This document shows, piece after piece, positions 27,636 to 38,209 of a stretch of DNA of 64,000 nt (the stretch's first letter is position 1; each line of letters opens with the position of its first letter). The translations under genes and the position numbers were made by a program. The stretch covers positions 4,202,552-4,266,551 of the forward strand of contig JAOSJT010000001.1 in assembly GCA_027493955.1 (NCBI GenBank), in the 5' to 3' direction. The notes under the pieces were generated by a model that was not told the DNA's origin, ran no database searches, and saw only the letters and a list, made by a program, of their open reading frames with translations. Origin of the DNA: Bacteroidia bacterium. Lineage in GTDB: Bacteria; Bacteroidota; Ignavibacteria; SZUA-365.

Positions 27636-29062
27636 CCCCTGTTACTGAAAAGCATCGCCACGATCATTGGGACGTGGAGCGGGCCGGCACCCTGGCCGTG
27701 GATCCGCACGAATTGCGCGAGCCGCTGTTCGAGGGGAAACCCACGCTCACCGACGTGACGGAGAAAGTCTCCGCCGTCGTCGAAGGCAAACCCACGAAGG
27801 GGTGGTATGCCGCCGTGACCCTCACCAGTGCGCTTGCCGGCTGGGGCATACTCACCATTCTCTACACGGTGTTCACGGGTATTGGCGTCTGGGGCAACAA
27901 TCAGCCGGTGGGCTGGGCCTGGGACATCACCAACTTCGTGTTCTGGATCGGTATCGGTCACGCGGGAACGCTGATCTCGGCCATTTTATTCCTTTTCCGC
28001 CAGAAATGGAGGACGGCCATCAATCGCGCCGCCGAAGCGATGACAATATTTGCCGTCATCTGCGCATTGATTTTCCCGATCATTCACACCGGTCGTCCAT
28101 GGCTGGCGGTGTACTGGCTGCTGCCGCTGCCGAATCAGATGCAGATGTGGGTGAATTTCCGCTCGCCGCTGTTGTGGGACGTGTTCGCCGTGTCCACGTA
28201 TTTCGCGGTATCGCTGATGTTCTGGTACGTCGGCCTCGTGCCGGATTTCGCGACACTGCGGAATCGCGCGAAGAACTGGATTTCGAAGTATGTGTTCACC
28301 TTCCTGAGCCTTGGATGGACAGGCGCGAACCGTCATTGGCACCGCTACGAAAAGGCCTACCTGATTCTCGCGGGCATTTCCACACCGCTGGTACTGTCGG
28401 TGCACACCATCGTGAGTTTCGACTTTGCGGTGTCGGTGATACCAGGCTGGCACACGACGATCTTCCCGCCGTATTTCGTGGCGGGCGCCATTTTCTCCGG
28501 CTTCGCCATGGTGCTGACGTTGATGATCATCGCGCGCACCCTGCTGAACCTGCAGCAGTTCATCACGCTCAAGCACATCGAGAATATGAACAAGATTCTG
28601 ATGGCGACGGGCCTTATGGTGGGCTATGCCTACGGCGTCGAGTTTTTCATCGCCTGGTACAGCGGCAATCCGTACGAGAAATTCATTTTCATCAACCGCG
28701 CCTTCGGGCCGTACAGTTGGGCGTATTGGACGATGGTGACCTGCAACGTCTTTATCCCGCAGCTCTTCTGGTTCCGGAATATCCGTCGCAATCTGCTGAT
28801 CACCTGGGTGGTGTCGATTTTCGTAAACATCGGCATGTGGTTCGAGCGCTTCGTGATCATCGCCACCTCGCTGCACCGGGATTTTCTGCCGTCGAGTTGG
28901 GGCTATTTCACACCGACATGGGTGGACGTCTCCATTTTCGCGGGCACGATCGGGTTGTTTCTCACGCTCTTCCTGCTCTTCGCCAAGTACATCCCCGTGC
29001 TGGCGATTTCGGAGGTGAAGGGCATACTTCCCGGTGCGCAACCGTCTCATGACCATCACTGA
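27632..29062 (+). CDS. actC: Alternative complex III subunit ActC, NrfD-like quinol-binding membrane protein
   Basis: A 476-residue integral membrane protein of the NrfD/PsrC family with about ten helices; this is the main quinol-oxidising subunit. After a 60-residue hydrophilic leader (with [12 protein letters not shown]), typical segments are [55 protein letters not shown] and [22 protein letters not shown]; each is listed only to show its core. The start at 27632 sits in the ATGA overlap with actB; an open frame upstream of it is not coding. ends 15 bp before actD. Confidence 0.9.
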   Translation: MTPVTEKHRHDHWDVERAGTLAVDPHELREPLFEGKPTLTDVTEKVSAVVEGKPTKGWYAAVTLTSALAGWGILTILYTVFTGIGVWGNNQPVGWAWDITNFVFWIGIGHAGTLISAILFLFRQKWRTAINRAAEAMTIFAVICALIFPIIHTGRPWLAVYWLLPLPNQMQMWVNFRSPLLWDVFAVSTYFAVSLMFWYVGLVPDFATLRNRAKNWISKYVFTFLSLGWTGANRHWHRYEKAYLILAGISTPLVLSVHTIVSFDFAVSVIPGWHTTIFPPYFVAGAIFSGFAMVLTLMIIARTLLNLQQFITLKHIENMNKILMATGLMVGYAYGVEFFIAWYSGNPYEKFIFINRAFGPYSWAYWTMVTCNVFIPQLFWFRNIRRNLLITWVVSIFVNIGMWFERFVIIATSLHRDFLPSSWGYFTPTWVDVSIFAGTIGLFLTLFLLFAKYIPVLAISEVKGILPGAQPSHDHH

Positions 29063-29077
29063 CGAGGAACGCGACGC

Positions 29078-29617
29078 ATGAGCAAGAACGCAGGCATGAT
29101 CGGTGTATTCACGAATCCCGACGCCGTACTGAAGGCGGCGGCGGAAATTCGCCGCGCCGGCTACAGCAAATTCGATTTTCACACGCCCTATCCCTTGCAC
29201 GGGCTGGACGACGCCATGGGCATCAAGCGTACGATATTGCCATGGATATCCCTCGGCGCCGGTGTGGCCGGCCTCGGCATCGCGCTGCATTTGCAGTGGT
29301 GGACGGGCGCGGTGGATTATCCCCTGGTGATCGGCGGCAAGCCGCTGTTCGCCTTCGAGCCCTCCATTCCCATTGCCTTCGAGCTGACCATTCTTCTCTG
29401 CGCCATCGCGACCGTCGTGGGTATGTTCGCCCTCAACGGCTTGCCGCGCTGGTTCTCGAAATGGCAGAACGACCCGCATTTCCTTCGCAGCACCGACGAC
29501 GCCTTCGTGGTCACCATTGATGCGGAGGACGCGAGTTATCATCCCGAACGCACCCGCTCGCTGCTTGACGCACTGGGTGCCGAACAGATCCGTACGGTGG
29601 ACTATGTTGAAGAATAA
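29078..29617 (+). CDS. actD: Alternative complex III subunit ActD (DUF3341)
   Basis: A 179-residue membrane subunit. The N-terminal domain (MIGVFTNPDAVLKAAAEIRRAGY, YPLHGLDDAMG) is the DUF3341 signature; two helices follow at about residues 52-72 and 100-122, then a cytosolic tail with RWFSKWQNDPHFLRSTDDAF. ActD has no cofactor and is thought to stabilise the complex. Its end overlaps actE by 14 bases. Confidence 0.93.
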   Translation: MSKNAGMIGVFTNPDAVLKAAAEIRRAGYSKFDFHTPYPLHGLDDAMGIKRTILPWISLGAGVAGLGIALHLQWWTGAVDYPLVIGGKPLFAFEPSIPIAFELTILLCAIATVVGMFALNGLPRWFSKWQNDPHFLRSTDDAFVVTIDAEDASYHPERTRSLLDALGAEQIRTVDYVEE

Positions 29618-30266
29618 ACGGAACCTCATCATTGCGGCATTGGTTGTGGCCGCGGCTGCCGTCTCTTTTCTGGTGCTGTGGGCAGGCAACGATTTCCAGG
29701 CCTTCCGCTCGACGGAGCCGCCGATTCAGATACGCTACGACATGTACTATCAAAGCAAGGTCGGCGCACAGCAGGGCAGCGAATTTTTTGCCGACCGTCT
29801 GGCGATGCGCGGACACGTGCCCGGCACCGTGCCGCGCGACGGAGACATCTACCCGTACGCGACATTTGAGGAAGCGGAGGCGGAACTCCGTAATCCGCTG
29901 GCCGGACGCACGGATCTGCTGGAGCGCGGGAAGAACCGTTTCAACGTGTTCTGCGCTACCTGTCATTCGCCGTCGGGGCAGGATACCACCGAGGTCGTGC
30001 GCAAGGGCATGCCCAAGCCGCCGAGTCTCGCCGCTCCCAATGCAAAGAATTATTCCGATGCGCGTCTGTTCCATGTGATCAGCGCGGGACAGAACATCAT
30101 GCCCGGCTATGCCGACAAGCTGAAGCCCGAGGATCGCTGGGCCATCGTCAACTATGTGCGCGAGCTGCAAAAAGCTCCGCTGAAATACGCGGAAGCGCCG
30201 AAGCCCGCCGCCGCGGACTCCGCCAAAGCCACACCAACGACTGCGAACACGGGACAGGCACAATGA
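29604..30266 (+). CDS. actE: Alternative complex III subunit ActE, monoheme cytochrome c
   Basis: A 220-residue protein with one N-terminal membrane helix (LIIAALVVAAAAVSFLVLWA) and a periplasmic class I cytochrome c domain with CATCH near residue 115 and the Met ligand in QNIMPGYADKLKPEDRW. ActE carries a single heme and works with ActA. The low-complexity tail (PKPAAADSAKATPTT) is a linker-like extension. The ATG at 29604 lies inside the end of actD; the stop overlaps actF by ATGA. Confidence 0.92.
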   Translation: MLKNKRNLIIAALVVAAAAVSFLVLWAGNDFQAFRSTEPPIQIRYDMYYQSKVGAQQGSEFFADRLAMRGHVPGTVPRDGDIYPYATFEEAEAELRNPLAGRTDLLERGKNRFNVFCATCHSPSGQDTTEVVRKGMPKPPSLAAPNAKNYSDARLFHVISAGQNIMPGYADKLKPEDRWAIVNYVRELQKAPLKYAEAPKPAAADSAKATPTTANTGQAQ

Positions 30267-31432
30267 ACAGAGCACCGGTACTTCTCGGGGATACGAAATT
30301 CGTCAAAACCATGACCATGGTCGGCGGTGCCGCCGCCGTGCTCGGTGTCGCATTGTCGCTGGCGTCGGCGTTTGCGGATTATGACCGCTTCCTTTTCGGC
30401 TATCTCACCGCCTTCGTGTTTTTTGCCGGCATTGCGGTGACGGGCGTGTTCTTCAGCATGCTGCAGTTTCTCGTGCGCGCGGGGTGGAGCGTCTCCATCC
30501 GCCGCATTCCTGAACTCATAGGTGGATTCACACCGCTGCTGCTGATTTTCGTATTACCCATCGTTTTCGGTGTCGGCGTGCTGTATCATCACTGGGTGCA
30601 TCCCGAGCCGGGAGACGTGGTGCTGCAGGGCAAGGCGGCGTGGCTCAACGTGCCCTTTTTTACGACGAGACTGTTCGTGTACATCGCCATCTGGATCGGG
30701 ATGTACTTCCTCATCGTCGGCAATTCCTTCCGTCAGGACAAGCGAGCGGACATCGGCCCCACGCGTATGAACTGGAAGCTCAGCGCGCCGGTGACCATTT
30801 TCTTCGGGGTGACAATCACCTTCGCCGCCTTCGACATGCTGATGTCGCTGTATCCGCACTGGTTCAGCACCATTTTCGGAGTGTATTACTTTGCGGGCTC
30901 GCTGGTCGGGACGCTTGCGGTGATCACCATCATCGCCGTGCTTCTGAAAAAAGCGGGCCTGATGACGGAGTGGCTCACGCCGGAGCGCTTCCATGATCTC
31001 GGCAAATTCCTGTTCGCCTTCAATGTGTTCTGGGCCTACATTGCGTTTTCACAGTATCTCCTCATCTGGTATGCCGATCTTCCGGAAGAGATCGTGTTCT
31101 TCAAGTATCGCACCAATCACGGCTGGGAGTACGTCTCGATTCTGCTGCTTGTGTTTCACTTCATCGTTCCCTTCATCCTCTTGCTCTCGCAGGATGCCAA
31201 GCGCAATCTGAACGTGCTGCTCAGCGGTGCGGTGTTGCTGCTGGCCGCGCATTTTCTCGACATGTACTGGTTGGTCATGCCCAACTACAATCACGACGCC
31301 GTGGTACTGGGATGGAATGAATTCGCACCGCTGCTCGGACTCGGCGGCTTTTTCATTCTCGTCACCGCATGGCAGTTCCGCAAGCGCAGCGCTGTGGCGG
31401 TGAATGATCCGTATCTGGCGGAGAGTGTGTGA
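30263..31432 (+). CDS. actF: Alternative complex III subunit ActF, membrane protein
   Basis: A 389-residue membrane protein with ten predicted helices, related in fold to ActC/NrfD. Segments such as FNVFWAYIAFSQYLLIWYAD and DMYWLVMPNYNHD are typical of ActF. Together with ActC it forms the membrane part of the complex. It is the last gene of a 16.5-kb same-strand cluster starting at 14931; the next 45 bp run into a palindrome that could mark the transcript end. Confidence 0.92.
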   Translation: MNRAPVLLGDTKFVKTMTMVGGAAAVLGVALSLASAFADYDRFLFGYLTAFVFFAGIAVTGVFFSMLQFLVRAGWSVSIRRIPELIGGFTPLLLIFVLPIVFGVGVLYHHWVHPEPGDVVLQGKAAWLNVPFFTTRLFVYIAIWIGMYFLIVGNSFRQDKRADIGPTRMNWKLSAPVTIFFGVTITFAAFDMLMSLYPHWFSTIFGVYYFAGSLVGTLAVITIIAVLLKKAGLMTEWLTPERFHDLGKFLFAFNVFWAYIAFSQYLLIWYADLPEEIVFFKYRTNHGWEYVSILLLVFHFIVPFILLLSQDAKRNLNVLLSGAVLLLAAHFLDMYWLVMPNYNHDAVVLGWNEFAPLLGLGGFFILVTAWQFRKRSAVAVNDPYLAESV

Positions 31433-31476
31433 GGGGAGAGGTAAAGGGTGAAGGGTGAAGGGGTGGGAAATCCGGA

Positions 31477-31504
31477 GTAGAGACGTTGCATGCAACGTCT
31501 CTAC
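31477..31504. repeat. 28-bp perfect palindrome bounded by GTAGAGACG
   Basis: The two halves GTAGAGACGTTGCA and TGCAACGTCTCTAC are exact complements, giving a 14-bp stem without loop. It lies 45 bp after actF and has no T-run, so it is at best a weak terminator. A related element with the same ends but a different centre lies at about 46420-46448. The remaining bases up to the AbgT gene (31505-31745) show no gene. Confidence 0.8.
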
Positions 31505-31745
31505 ATGATGGGGGTGGGCCTCGGATTCGCTTCCGGGCCTTGGCCGAAGCTCCGTGTGACGATATTTGATTGATTTTTCATCGGCGGCGCCCGGCGTGAA
31601 GGCGCGCTGATCCTATAATCCGATTCTTCGTTCCCCAGGGAGCTTTTTTGCTCTGGTCGTTGTTGTCATTATTTCCCCGAAGTATTGGAATGGGTAATGA
31701 CGCACCGTTCAGGTGCGATGTGTGTGCTACAGTTATGGAGTGCCG

Positions 31746-33278
31746 ATGACCGCGAAAAAATTTTCGAAAGGGATAATGAATCGTTTGCTCGGCTGGATAG
31801 AGCGTGTGGGCAATGCCCTGCCGCATCCCGCCACGCTGTTCGCGATACTTGCCGGAGTGGTCATCCTCCTGTCATGGGTGTTCAGTCAGTTCGGCATAGC
31901 GGTGCAGCATCCGGGGACCGGGGAAACGGTGCGGCCGGTGAATCTGCTTTCCATCGAGGGTTTACATCGCATCCTTCTGACCATGGTTACGAATTTCACC
32001 AGCTTCGCGCCGCTGGGCACGGTATTCGTCTCCATGCTCGGCATCGGCATTGCGGAGAGCAGTGGGCTCATCGGTTCGTCGCTGCGTATGCTGGTGCTTT
32101 CCGCGCCGCGCAAGCTGCTGACCTTTGTGATAGTCTTCGCGGGCATCATGTCCAACACGGCGAGCGAGGTGGGCTACGTACTGCTTGTGCCGCTGGCCGG
32201 TGTGATTTTCGTCGCGGTGGGACGCCATCCCGTCGCGGGCATGGCCGCCGCGTTCGCGGGCGTGTCGGGTGGTTACAGCGCAAACCTGCTGCTCGGCACC
32301 ATCGATCCGCTGCTCGCGGGCTTGTCGCAGGAAGCCGCGCACATCATCGACAAGAACTACGAGGTCAACGCCGCGGCCAATTACTACTTCCTCGCCGTCT
32401 CCACCTTTTTCATTTCCATCGCCGGTACCTGGGTAACGGAGAAGCTGGTGGAGCCGCGGCTGGGCAAATACTCCGGTGATGCAGCGGATGAGGATGCGCT
32501 GCGTCCTCTCAACAGCGACGAACGCAGAGGACTGCGCTATGCCCTCATCGCAGGCCTCCTCTTTGTGACCGTGATTGTGCTGGGTCTTCTTCCCGGTGTG
32601 GGCTTTCTGCTCGATCCCAAAACCGGAGACGTGCTGACCTCACCTTTTCTCAAAGGCGTGGTGGCTTTCATTTTTCTCGGCGCGGTGGTGCTGGCCGTGG
32701 CCTATGGCATCGGAGCACGCACGGTGCGCAACGACGCGGATGTGATGAAGGGCATGGGCAAAGCCATCGAAACCCTGGGTGTGTACACCGTGCTCGTATT
32801 TTTCGCCGCGCAATTCGTCGCGTATTTCAACTGGACCCATATCGGGCTTATTGTCGCGATCGAGGGGGCGCAGGTGCTCAAATCCTCCGGTCTGGGACCC
32901 ATACCGCTGCTTATCGCCTTTATCATCATTACCGCGATCATCAATCTGGTTATGGGAAGCGCGTCCGCGAAATGGGCCATCATGGCGCCGGTGTTCATCC
33001 CCATGTTCATGCTCCTCGGCTACTCGCCCGAACTCGTGCAGGGCGCCTATCGCGTGGGCGACAGCATCACCAATATCATTTCCCCGATGATGTCGTATTT
33101 CGCGCTCATCGTGGCCTTTGTCGCGAAGTATGACGCGAAGGCCGGCATAGGCACCATCATAGCGACTATGCTGCCGTACACCGTGGTATTCGGCATCATC
33201 TGGACCATTCTCTTTATCGTATGGTTTCTCCTCGGGTTGCCGGTCGGGCCTGGTGCGGGGCTGTATTACAACGGATAA
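31746..33278 (+). CDS. AbgT family transporter
   Basis: A 510-residue membrane protein with about 12-13 helices, of the family that includes the p-aminobenzoyl-glutamate importer AbgT and the sulfonamide exporter MtrF. Features include [15 protein letters not shown]-like [59 protein letters not shown] and the C-terminal [20 protein letters not shown]. The ATG at 31746 has ATGGAG shortly upstream, so the 11-residue longer reading from 31713 is not favoured. Substrate and direction are not decided by sequence. No functional neighbours. Confidence 0.9.
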   Translation: MTAKKFSKGIMNRLLGWIERVGNALPHPATLFAILAGVVILLSWVFSQFGIAVQHPGTGETVRPVNLLSIEGLHRILLTMVTNFTSFAPLGTVFVSMLGIGIAESSGLIGSSLRMLVLSAPRKLLTFVIVFAGIMSNTASEVGYVLLVPLAGVIFVAVGRHPVAGMAAAFAGVSGGYSANLLLGTIDPLLAGLSQEAAHIIDKNYEVNAAANYYFLAVSTFFISIAGTWVTEKLVEPRLGKYSGDAADEDALRPLNSDERRGLRYALIAGLLFVTVIVLGLLPGVGFLLDPKTGDVLTSPFLKGVVAFIFLGAVVLAVAYGIGARTVRNDADVMKGMGKAIETLGVYTVLVFFAAQFVAYFNWTHIGLIVAIEGAQVLKSSGLGPIPLLIAFIIITAIINLVMGSASAKWAIMAPVFIPMFMLLGYSPELVQGAYRVGDSITNIISPMMSYFALIVAFVAKYDAKAGIGTIIATMLPYTVVFGIIWTILFIVWFLLGLPVGPGAGLYYNG

Positions 33279-33401
33279 TATTGCGGGATCTGGGCATATC
33301 GATGCCTGTCTGATCCAAAGCCGTAGAGGTGTATTTTGCCGCCGATCACCACTCCGCTGTCCGTGCCCGCGTCGCTGCGGCTCGACGATGTGTACTGAGC
33401 A

Positions 33402-36140
33402 CTACTTCACAACCGTCATCGTCCTGCTCATCGTCACACCACCCGCCACCATGCGACAATGATAGACTCCGGAAGACAGATGAGCGGCGTCGAAGGTAAC
33501 GGCATGCCGACCCGCGGTGCGTTGCTCGTCCAGCAGTACAAGAAGTTCAACACCTCTGCTGTCATGGACGGACAGGCGCACGCGCCCGGCATCCTTCATC
33601 GAAAACGAAATGCTCGTCGTAGGGTTGAATGGGTTCGGATAAATATCGTCGATCGCGTACTCGTGCTCGGCAATCTCCGCCGTCCGTGCCTTTTCGTTTG
33701 ATGGTCCGGGAAGCGTGCGTATCGTGACCGAATCGGCCTCTGTCAGGGGAAGACCGAGATCGATTTTGGCGTGAACCTCCTCATGCGATCCGGGATACAG
33801 GTCCGCGATATCTTCATAGATGGCGTAGGCGCCATTCCAATCCTTCAAACCCCTGTGCGTGAGTATCACCAGCGCCAGATGCGAGCGGCGCGCGATCAAC
33901 GGTTCGGTCGTGCTGATTGCCGCGAGATTGTTGTAGAGCGCAACCGCTTCGGGATAGTGACGGTTCGCGGCATGATAATCGGCCAGATACTCCGTTGCGG
34001 TGTTGCGCAGCCACGGCGGTTGCGCGGTCGAGCTTCGAATGGCGCTCAGGGTGTTGACATACTGTGCCTTGGCGGATGCCGGATTGACGCATATCGCATC
34101 GTTGGAGGGTTTGTTGAGCGTTGCGTCCATGAAGGATTGTTGCCATTGCGTCAGGCATTGCTCGGCCTCCCAGCGTCGTTGTGCGTACCCCAACGCTTCA
34201 CCATATTTCGCAACCGCCGTTGTGTACGCTCGCAGCCGCTTGCTTGCCGCACCCTGGTTGAACGCAAGCGTGTACCTCGGATCAATGGCCTGGCGCTGCA
34301 CGACGGGCGTCTGCGTGGAGTTCGATTTGTGGAGCACTGTCTCCGAACCCGCCGGGTTGGACCAACTGAATACCGACAGCGCGTCCACATCCACATTCAT
34401 GGAAACATCATCGGGATAGTTGCCGTCGCCGATGACGGTGGAGGTGTCGCGCAGGATGAAATCATACGCGATATTGGAATGCACGCTGTTGTCGCATTCG
34501 AAGGTGGGCGCCGATTTGTGCTGTATATGTACGCCGGCGTTGTTCCAGCGCATGCTGTTGCCCTGCGTCGTGTCGCAACTCCCGCCATCGTACCGATTGA
34601 ACGGCAGATACAGATCGTTGCCGAAGACTCCATAGGTTCCGTTCGAATCCACCCGATTGTCCGTCCACAGATTGCCGCAATGATACAGCAGCGCGCCGTA
34701 ATTCGTGTTGTTGTTGAAGCGGTTGTCGTGTACGACGGTGCTCATGTAATAGCCGAGCAGGCCGGCGTTCTTGTTTCGCTCTATACGGTTACTGCTCAGG
34801 AAGGGCGAATCGCTGAACACGGTGATGCCGATATCATTGTCGGACAGTTCGCAATTCGTGATGGTCGGTTGCGCGTGATCGGTGGTGATGCCGCTTTTCG
34901 CGCCGTGGACAAAGAGATTCGAGAGCGTGGATTGCTCCGAGAGGGCAATGTCGATGCTGTCGAAGACGATGCCGGTCCATGAGGTGACGCTGGAGAGTTT
35001 ATCAAAACGGGCCCAGTTACTGCCATTGAGCCCCGCATCCATCACGCCGCGTATTTTTATCACGCCATCTCGCTGCATCTCCACGATACTCTGCGTTTTC
35101 ACCTCCAGTACGCCGCCGCTGTCGATGATCATGGTATGCAGGCCGGTCACATGTGCCTCCGGACAGATCACGATTTTGCCGCCATCCCGACAGACAATGC
35201 GGCTGTTCGCGCCGAACGTGTTGGTATTGAGCCAAAGTTCGCCGTCCACATACAGCGTTCTGCCAGCATCGAAGAGAAGGGTGGAATTGTTGTTGACATT
35301 GACAAGCGTCCCTGCGGTGATATAGGTGTCGCCCGTAATGGTGAAGCTACCGTCGAGATTCACGCGCTTGATCGAGTATATCGTATCAGCGATGGTTTCG
35401 TGATAGTGCTTGAAAATGGACAGGCCGTCCGTCCCACCGCCCGCGTAGCAGATCTTCTGTCGGTAGGCATCGGGGAACACACCATAGATGCCCTGGCCCC
35501 AGTTTCCTGAGTCAGAATAATTCCCGGTCGTGAGCGTATCGTAGACATTGTAATACGCCACCTCGATGAGATTCTCCGGATCGCTGATATCGAGTACGCG
35601 AAAGCCCTGCGTGTAGTGAGCCACATACGCATATCCGTCGCGCGTGTGCAATTGGTGGATGGAATTGGGCGGACGCGTCGTATCAAACATCGATGTATTG
35701 ATCAATCCCGCCGCCTCCCCGTTCTGTACGAAGTAATTGCCCTTGAGTGAAGTCGTCGAGGCGGAATCGAGGTCGCTCGTTTTCCACACCTTGAGTATCG
35801 GTGCCTGAAGGGAATCGCCATAGGCAAAGCCCGAACTTCCGGGTGATATTTCATCCGTTGTAAACACATAGTTCCGATCATCCGTAGGCCAGGCGCTGTG
35901 GCAGGTGCGCCAGTCGAAGCGCGGAGTAAGTGTCGAAAACACGTTCATAGCACCACTTTTATCGCTGTCGTACATTTGTCGCTTCACGATGCTACTGTTC
36001 GCCGCATTCGCGGTGTCCATATCGAGGATGAACAGTCCGCCGCGCGTGTACGCGACATACGCGCGATGCCCATTAGGATCGACATACATCTCATGCACGC
36101 TCTCGGTAATATGGGATGTAGAGCCGAAGCCGCCGGGCAA
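33402..36140 (-). CDS. Large T9SS surface protein, part after an in-frame stop (choice-of-anchor-B end, beta-helix, T9SS tail)
   Basis: This 912-codon frame is continuous with the gene part at 36147-36776, interrupted only by a TAA at 36147-36149. It starts in the middle of a choice-of-anchor-B propeller (HEMYVDPNGHRAYVAYTRGG, HQLHTRDGYAYVAHYTQGFR), then has a right-handed beta-helix-like region around residues 310-600 (TITNCELSDNDIGITVF, TVVHDNRFNNNTNYGALL), a helical region with weak TPR character, and a T9SS sorting domain (IYPNPFNPTTSISFSMKDAG ... GVYHCRMVAGG). The apparent TTG start is probably not used; without the signal peptide from the upstream part this product could not be exported. 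Confidence 0.7.
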   Translation of the reverse strand: MPGGFGSTSHITESVHEMYVDPNGHRAYVAYTRGGLFILDMDTANAANSSIVKRQMYDSDKSGAMNVFSTLTPRFDWRTCHSAWPTDDRNYVFTTDEISPGSSGFAYGDSLQAPILKVWKTSDLDSASTTSLKGNYFVQNGEAAGLINTSMFDTTRPPNSIHQLHTRDGYAYVAHYTQGFRVLDISDPENLIEVAYYNVYDTLTTGNYSDSGNWGQGIYGVFPDAYRQKICYAGGGTDGLSIFKHYHETIADTIYSIKRVNLDGSFTITGDTYITAGTLVNVNNNSTLLFDAGRTLYVDGELWLNTNTFGANSRIVCRDGGKIVICPEAHVTGLHTMIIDSGGVLEVKTQSIVEMQRDGVIKIRGVMDAGLNGSNWARFDKLSSVTSWTGIVFDSIDIALSEQSTLSNLFVHGAKSGITTDHAQPTITNCELSDNDIGITVFSDSPFLSSNRIERNKNAGLLGYYMSTVVHDNRFNNNTNYGALLYHCGNLWTDNRVDSNGTYGVFGNDLYLPFNRYDGGSCDTTQGNSMRWNNAGVHIQHKSAPTFECDNSVHSNIAYDFILRDTSTVIGDGNYPDDVSMNVDVDALSVFSWSNPAGSETVLHKSNSTQTPVVQRQAIDPRYTLAFNQGAASKRLRAYTTAVAKYGEALGYAQRRWEAEQCLTQWQQSFMDATLNKPSNDAICVNPASAKAQYVNTLSAIRSSTAQPPWLRNTATEYLADYHAANRHYPEAVALYNNLAAISTTEPLIARRSHLALVILTHRGLKDWNGAYAIYEDIADLYPGSHEEVHAKIDLGLPLTEADSVTIRTLPGPSNEKARTAEIAEHEYAIDDIYPNPFNPTTSISFSMKDAGRVRLSVHDSRGVELLVLLDEQRTAGRHAVTFDAAHLSSGVYHCRMVAGGVTMSRTMTVVK

Positions 36141-36146
36141 GCTGTA

Positions 36147-36776
36147 TTAACCCTTGTGTATCGGTGCGGTAGGATTCCACAGCGACCAGACATCGATATC
36201 GTGGGTCTGAGTGGCGATGTAGAGTATATTATCTGCGATGGTGATTGTGTGTGCTTGCGCTGTACCGAGGTCAAGGTTTGGAATAGTTGCAGTCTGCACT
36301 GAACTGACCGGTACGAAATGATCCTGCGCTGTTTGCCCAAGGGCTATCGCGGAATCGACATTTACAATGTAGACGACGGGGTTAGCATTCTTGTTCGCAA
36401 TCGCCAAAGCCGCGTATGTTGTATTGTTCACCTCGAAGGTTTCCACGTCGGCCACGCCAATATTCACTGGATTGAACGGGTCATAATAGTCATCATCGTT
36501 GACGTACGCCACCTCATTGTAGTATGCGGGTGACGTGCCATTGACCAATGCGATGCTCAAGCCGCCTCCCAATGTCGAGAGCGCGTAGTGCCGATTGGGA
36601 GTGCCAGCTATCCTAATACCCCAGACATCGCTGCTACCTCCTTTCGAGAAATTATCCTCAGCGATCACCGCGACGTTTTTGGATTGAAACGTGTAGTTTG
36701 ACTGCGCCAAGGTGAGTTGTGCGAACAGGAGGGCTATTGAGATAGCAAGTATGCGGGTTCTGTATCGATGTATCAT
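36147..36776 (-). CDS. N-terminal part of the interrupted choice-of-anchor-B surface protein
   Basis: A 209-residue product with a signal peptide (ILAISIALLFAQLTLAQ) and a choice-of-anchor-B/LVIVD-type propeller start: SSDVWGIRIAGTPNRHYALS, GGGLSIALVNGTSP, AHTITIADNILYIATQTHD. GGAG lies six bases before the ATG. Translation stops at TAA after HKG; the paralog at 38210-39205 has a serine (TCG) there, and the frame continues without other breaks for 900 codons. Either the gene is a pseudogene, or the stop is read through, or it is a sequencing error. The intact gene would span 33402-36776 and encode about 1123 residues. Confidence 0.75.
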   Translation of the reverse strand: MIHRYRTRILAISIALLFAQLTLAQSNYTFQSKNVAVIAEDNFSKGGSSDVWGIRIAGTPNRHYALSTLGGGLSIALVNGTSPAYYNEVAYVNDDDYYDPFNPVNIGVADVETFEVNNTTYAALAIANKNANPVVYIVNVDSAIALGQTAQDHFVPVSSVQTATIPNLDLGTAQAHTITIADNILYIATQTHDIDVWSLWNPTAPIHKG

Positions 36777-36820
36777 GATTTGCTCCGAATGAATGTTGAG
36801 AAAATGGACGTTGGTCAGAT

Positions 36821-38143
36821 TTATCGTTGGATCACGATTCTCTGCGTCACTACTTCTTTTCCGGCGAACGCGGTTAGAATATATATGCCGTTTGGCACAT
36901 TCTGGTTGTAGCGGTCACGGAGATCCCAATGCAAGCTGCCGGGGCCGAGCATTTGCCACTCTCGAAGCAACTTGCCGAGGGTATCGTACACTCCGAACAT
37001 AACGCTTGCATCTGTCGGCAACTCTGTTTTCACCGTAAGGCTTTCGCTTGCCGGCTGTGGCCAGGTTTGCATGCTGAAATCTGATAGTTGAGGCGTAGTC
37101 TTTACGTCTGTAAGAGCATTCTCCCGGACGTATATGCCCTTAGCCGTTTGTAGATACAAGCGATCCCGACCCGCATCGTACGAGAGCCATTCGTACGGCC
37201 CACCAAAAGTTGGCTTATAAGGCAGCAGTGCGGAAAGCGTGTCATAGACCCATGTTGCACCCCGATCTGTAGAATGATACACTCCCGGCGAGTCACCCAG
37301 TGCGAGGAAGAAGAGATGATCGGGATTATTTGCAGACATGACGCCGTGAACAACGCCGATCCCCCTCCAACCCTGAAATATAGGACTCCAGGACAATCCG
37401 CCATCTGTCGATCGTACAAAATCGCTCTGGAACGGGGCATAGATCAATAAAGGATCGTCAGGATCGATGATCATCATTGAAAGCAGTCCTTGACCCCAAC
37501 CAACAATCTCCCATGTCACTCCATCATCGGAGCTATGAAAAAAATACGCGCCTCCGATGTCCGTGTCCACGTTCACATACACATCCGGTGTTGTCGGACT
37601 CATGCCGATACCGATTCGCGATCCATCGCTTGAGGCCGGAAAGGGGTATGGCCATGACCAGGTCCTACCGTAATCTGACGAACGATATAAGCGGTCCAAT
37701 GGGCCATAGGAAGTAATTCCGAAAAGTACTCCGGTATGATTGCCCTCCTTGAAGTAAAACCGGCTGATATCGGTTGTAAGTTGACCCATTTCATGATTTT
37801 CCCAAGTTCGTCCGGAGTCTGCGCTGATGAAAAAATGCCTTGTCCTTGAAGGATCGAATGTATAGTAGGCGGCGAGCACTTTGATCGAATCTCCCGGAAA
37901 AATCCATGTCGCGGCCCCGACAGGAAGCGTGGTTGTATCGACTCTTTCCCAGTTCTCTCCGGCATCAAGTGAGCGGTAGAGTCGTCCCGAACCTGGTACC
38001 CGTACAGATGCGAATATCAGATCACCCAAGAGAGACATTGATACAATTTCTTTTTCCTCCGGCCCGATATACCGCCAACCGCTTTGCGCGGAAGCAAGTG
38101 TGGGAAACAGTATAAACACCAATGAGGCGAGTAGCAGCTTCAT
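36821..38143 (-). CDS. Secreted BNR/Asp-box beta-propeller protein with T9SS sorting domain (copy A)
   Basis: A 440-residue secreted protein. Signal peptide at residues 1-20 (KLLLASLVFILFPTLASA), then SGWRYIGPEEKEIVSMSLLG and several Asp-box units: SLDAGENWERV, SADSGRTWENH, SSDYGRTWSWP, SSDDGVTWEIV, STDGGLSWSP and STDRGATWVYD. The C-terminus is a T9SS sorting domain (QTWPQPASESLTVKTEL, GVYDTLGKLLREW, PNGIYILTAFAGKE). The ATG at 38143 follows AAAGGA by eight bases. It is a paralog of 39249-40565; both follow a truncated choice-of-anchor-B gene, so the pair arose by tandem duplication. Function unknown; probably a surface binding protein. Confidence 0.87.
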   Translation of the reverse strand: MKLLLASLVFILFPTLASAQSGWRYIGPEEKEIVSMSLLGDLIFASVRVPGSGRLYRSLDAGENWERVDTTTLPVGAATWIFPGDSIKVLAAYYTFDPSRTRHFFISADSGRTWENHEMGQLTTDISRFYFKEGNHTGVLFGITSYGPLDRLYRSSDYGRTWSWPYPFPASSDGSRIGIGMSPTTPDVYVNVDTDIGGAYFFHSSDDGVTWEIVGWGQGLLSMMIIDPDDPLLIYAPFQSDFVRSTDGGLSWSPIFQGWRGIGVVHGVMSANNPDHLFFLALGDSPGVYHSTDRGATWVYDTLSALLPYKPTFGGPYEWLSYDAGRDRLYLQTAKGIYVRENALTDVKTTPQLSDFSMQTWPQPASESLTVKTELPTDASVMFGVYDTLGKLLREWQMLGPGSLHWDLRDRYNQNVPNGIYILTAFAGKEVVTQRIVIQR

Positions 38144-38209
38144 GATGGAAGTCCTTTCCGGAGAGTGCAGTGTATGTCGCTGATTGCTTATGTGGTTGAG
38201 CATACGTAA

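Noticed and set aside
31620-31665. Intrinsic terminator before the AbgT gene
   Set aside because: CCAGGGAGC and GCTCTGG can pair around a T6 loop, but the stem has a bulge and the T-run is in the loop rather than after the stem.
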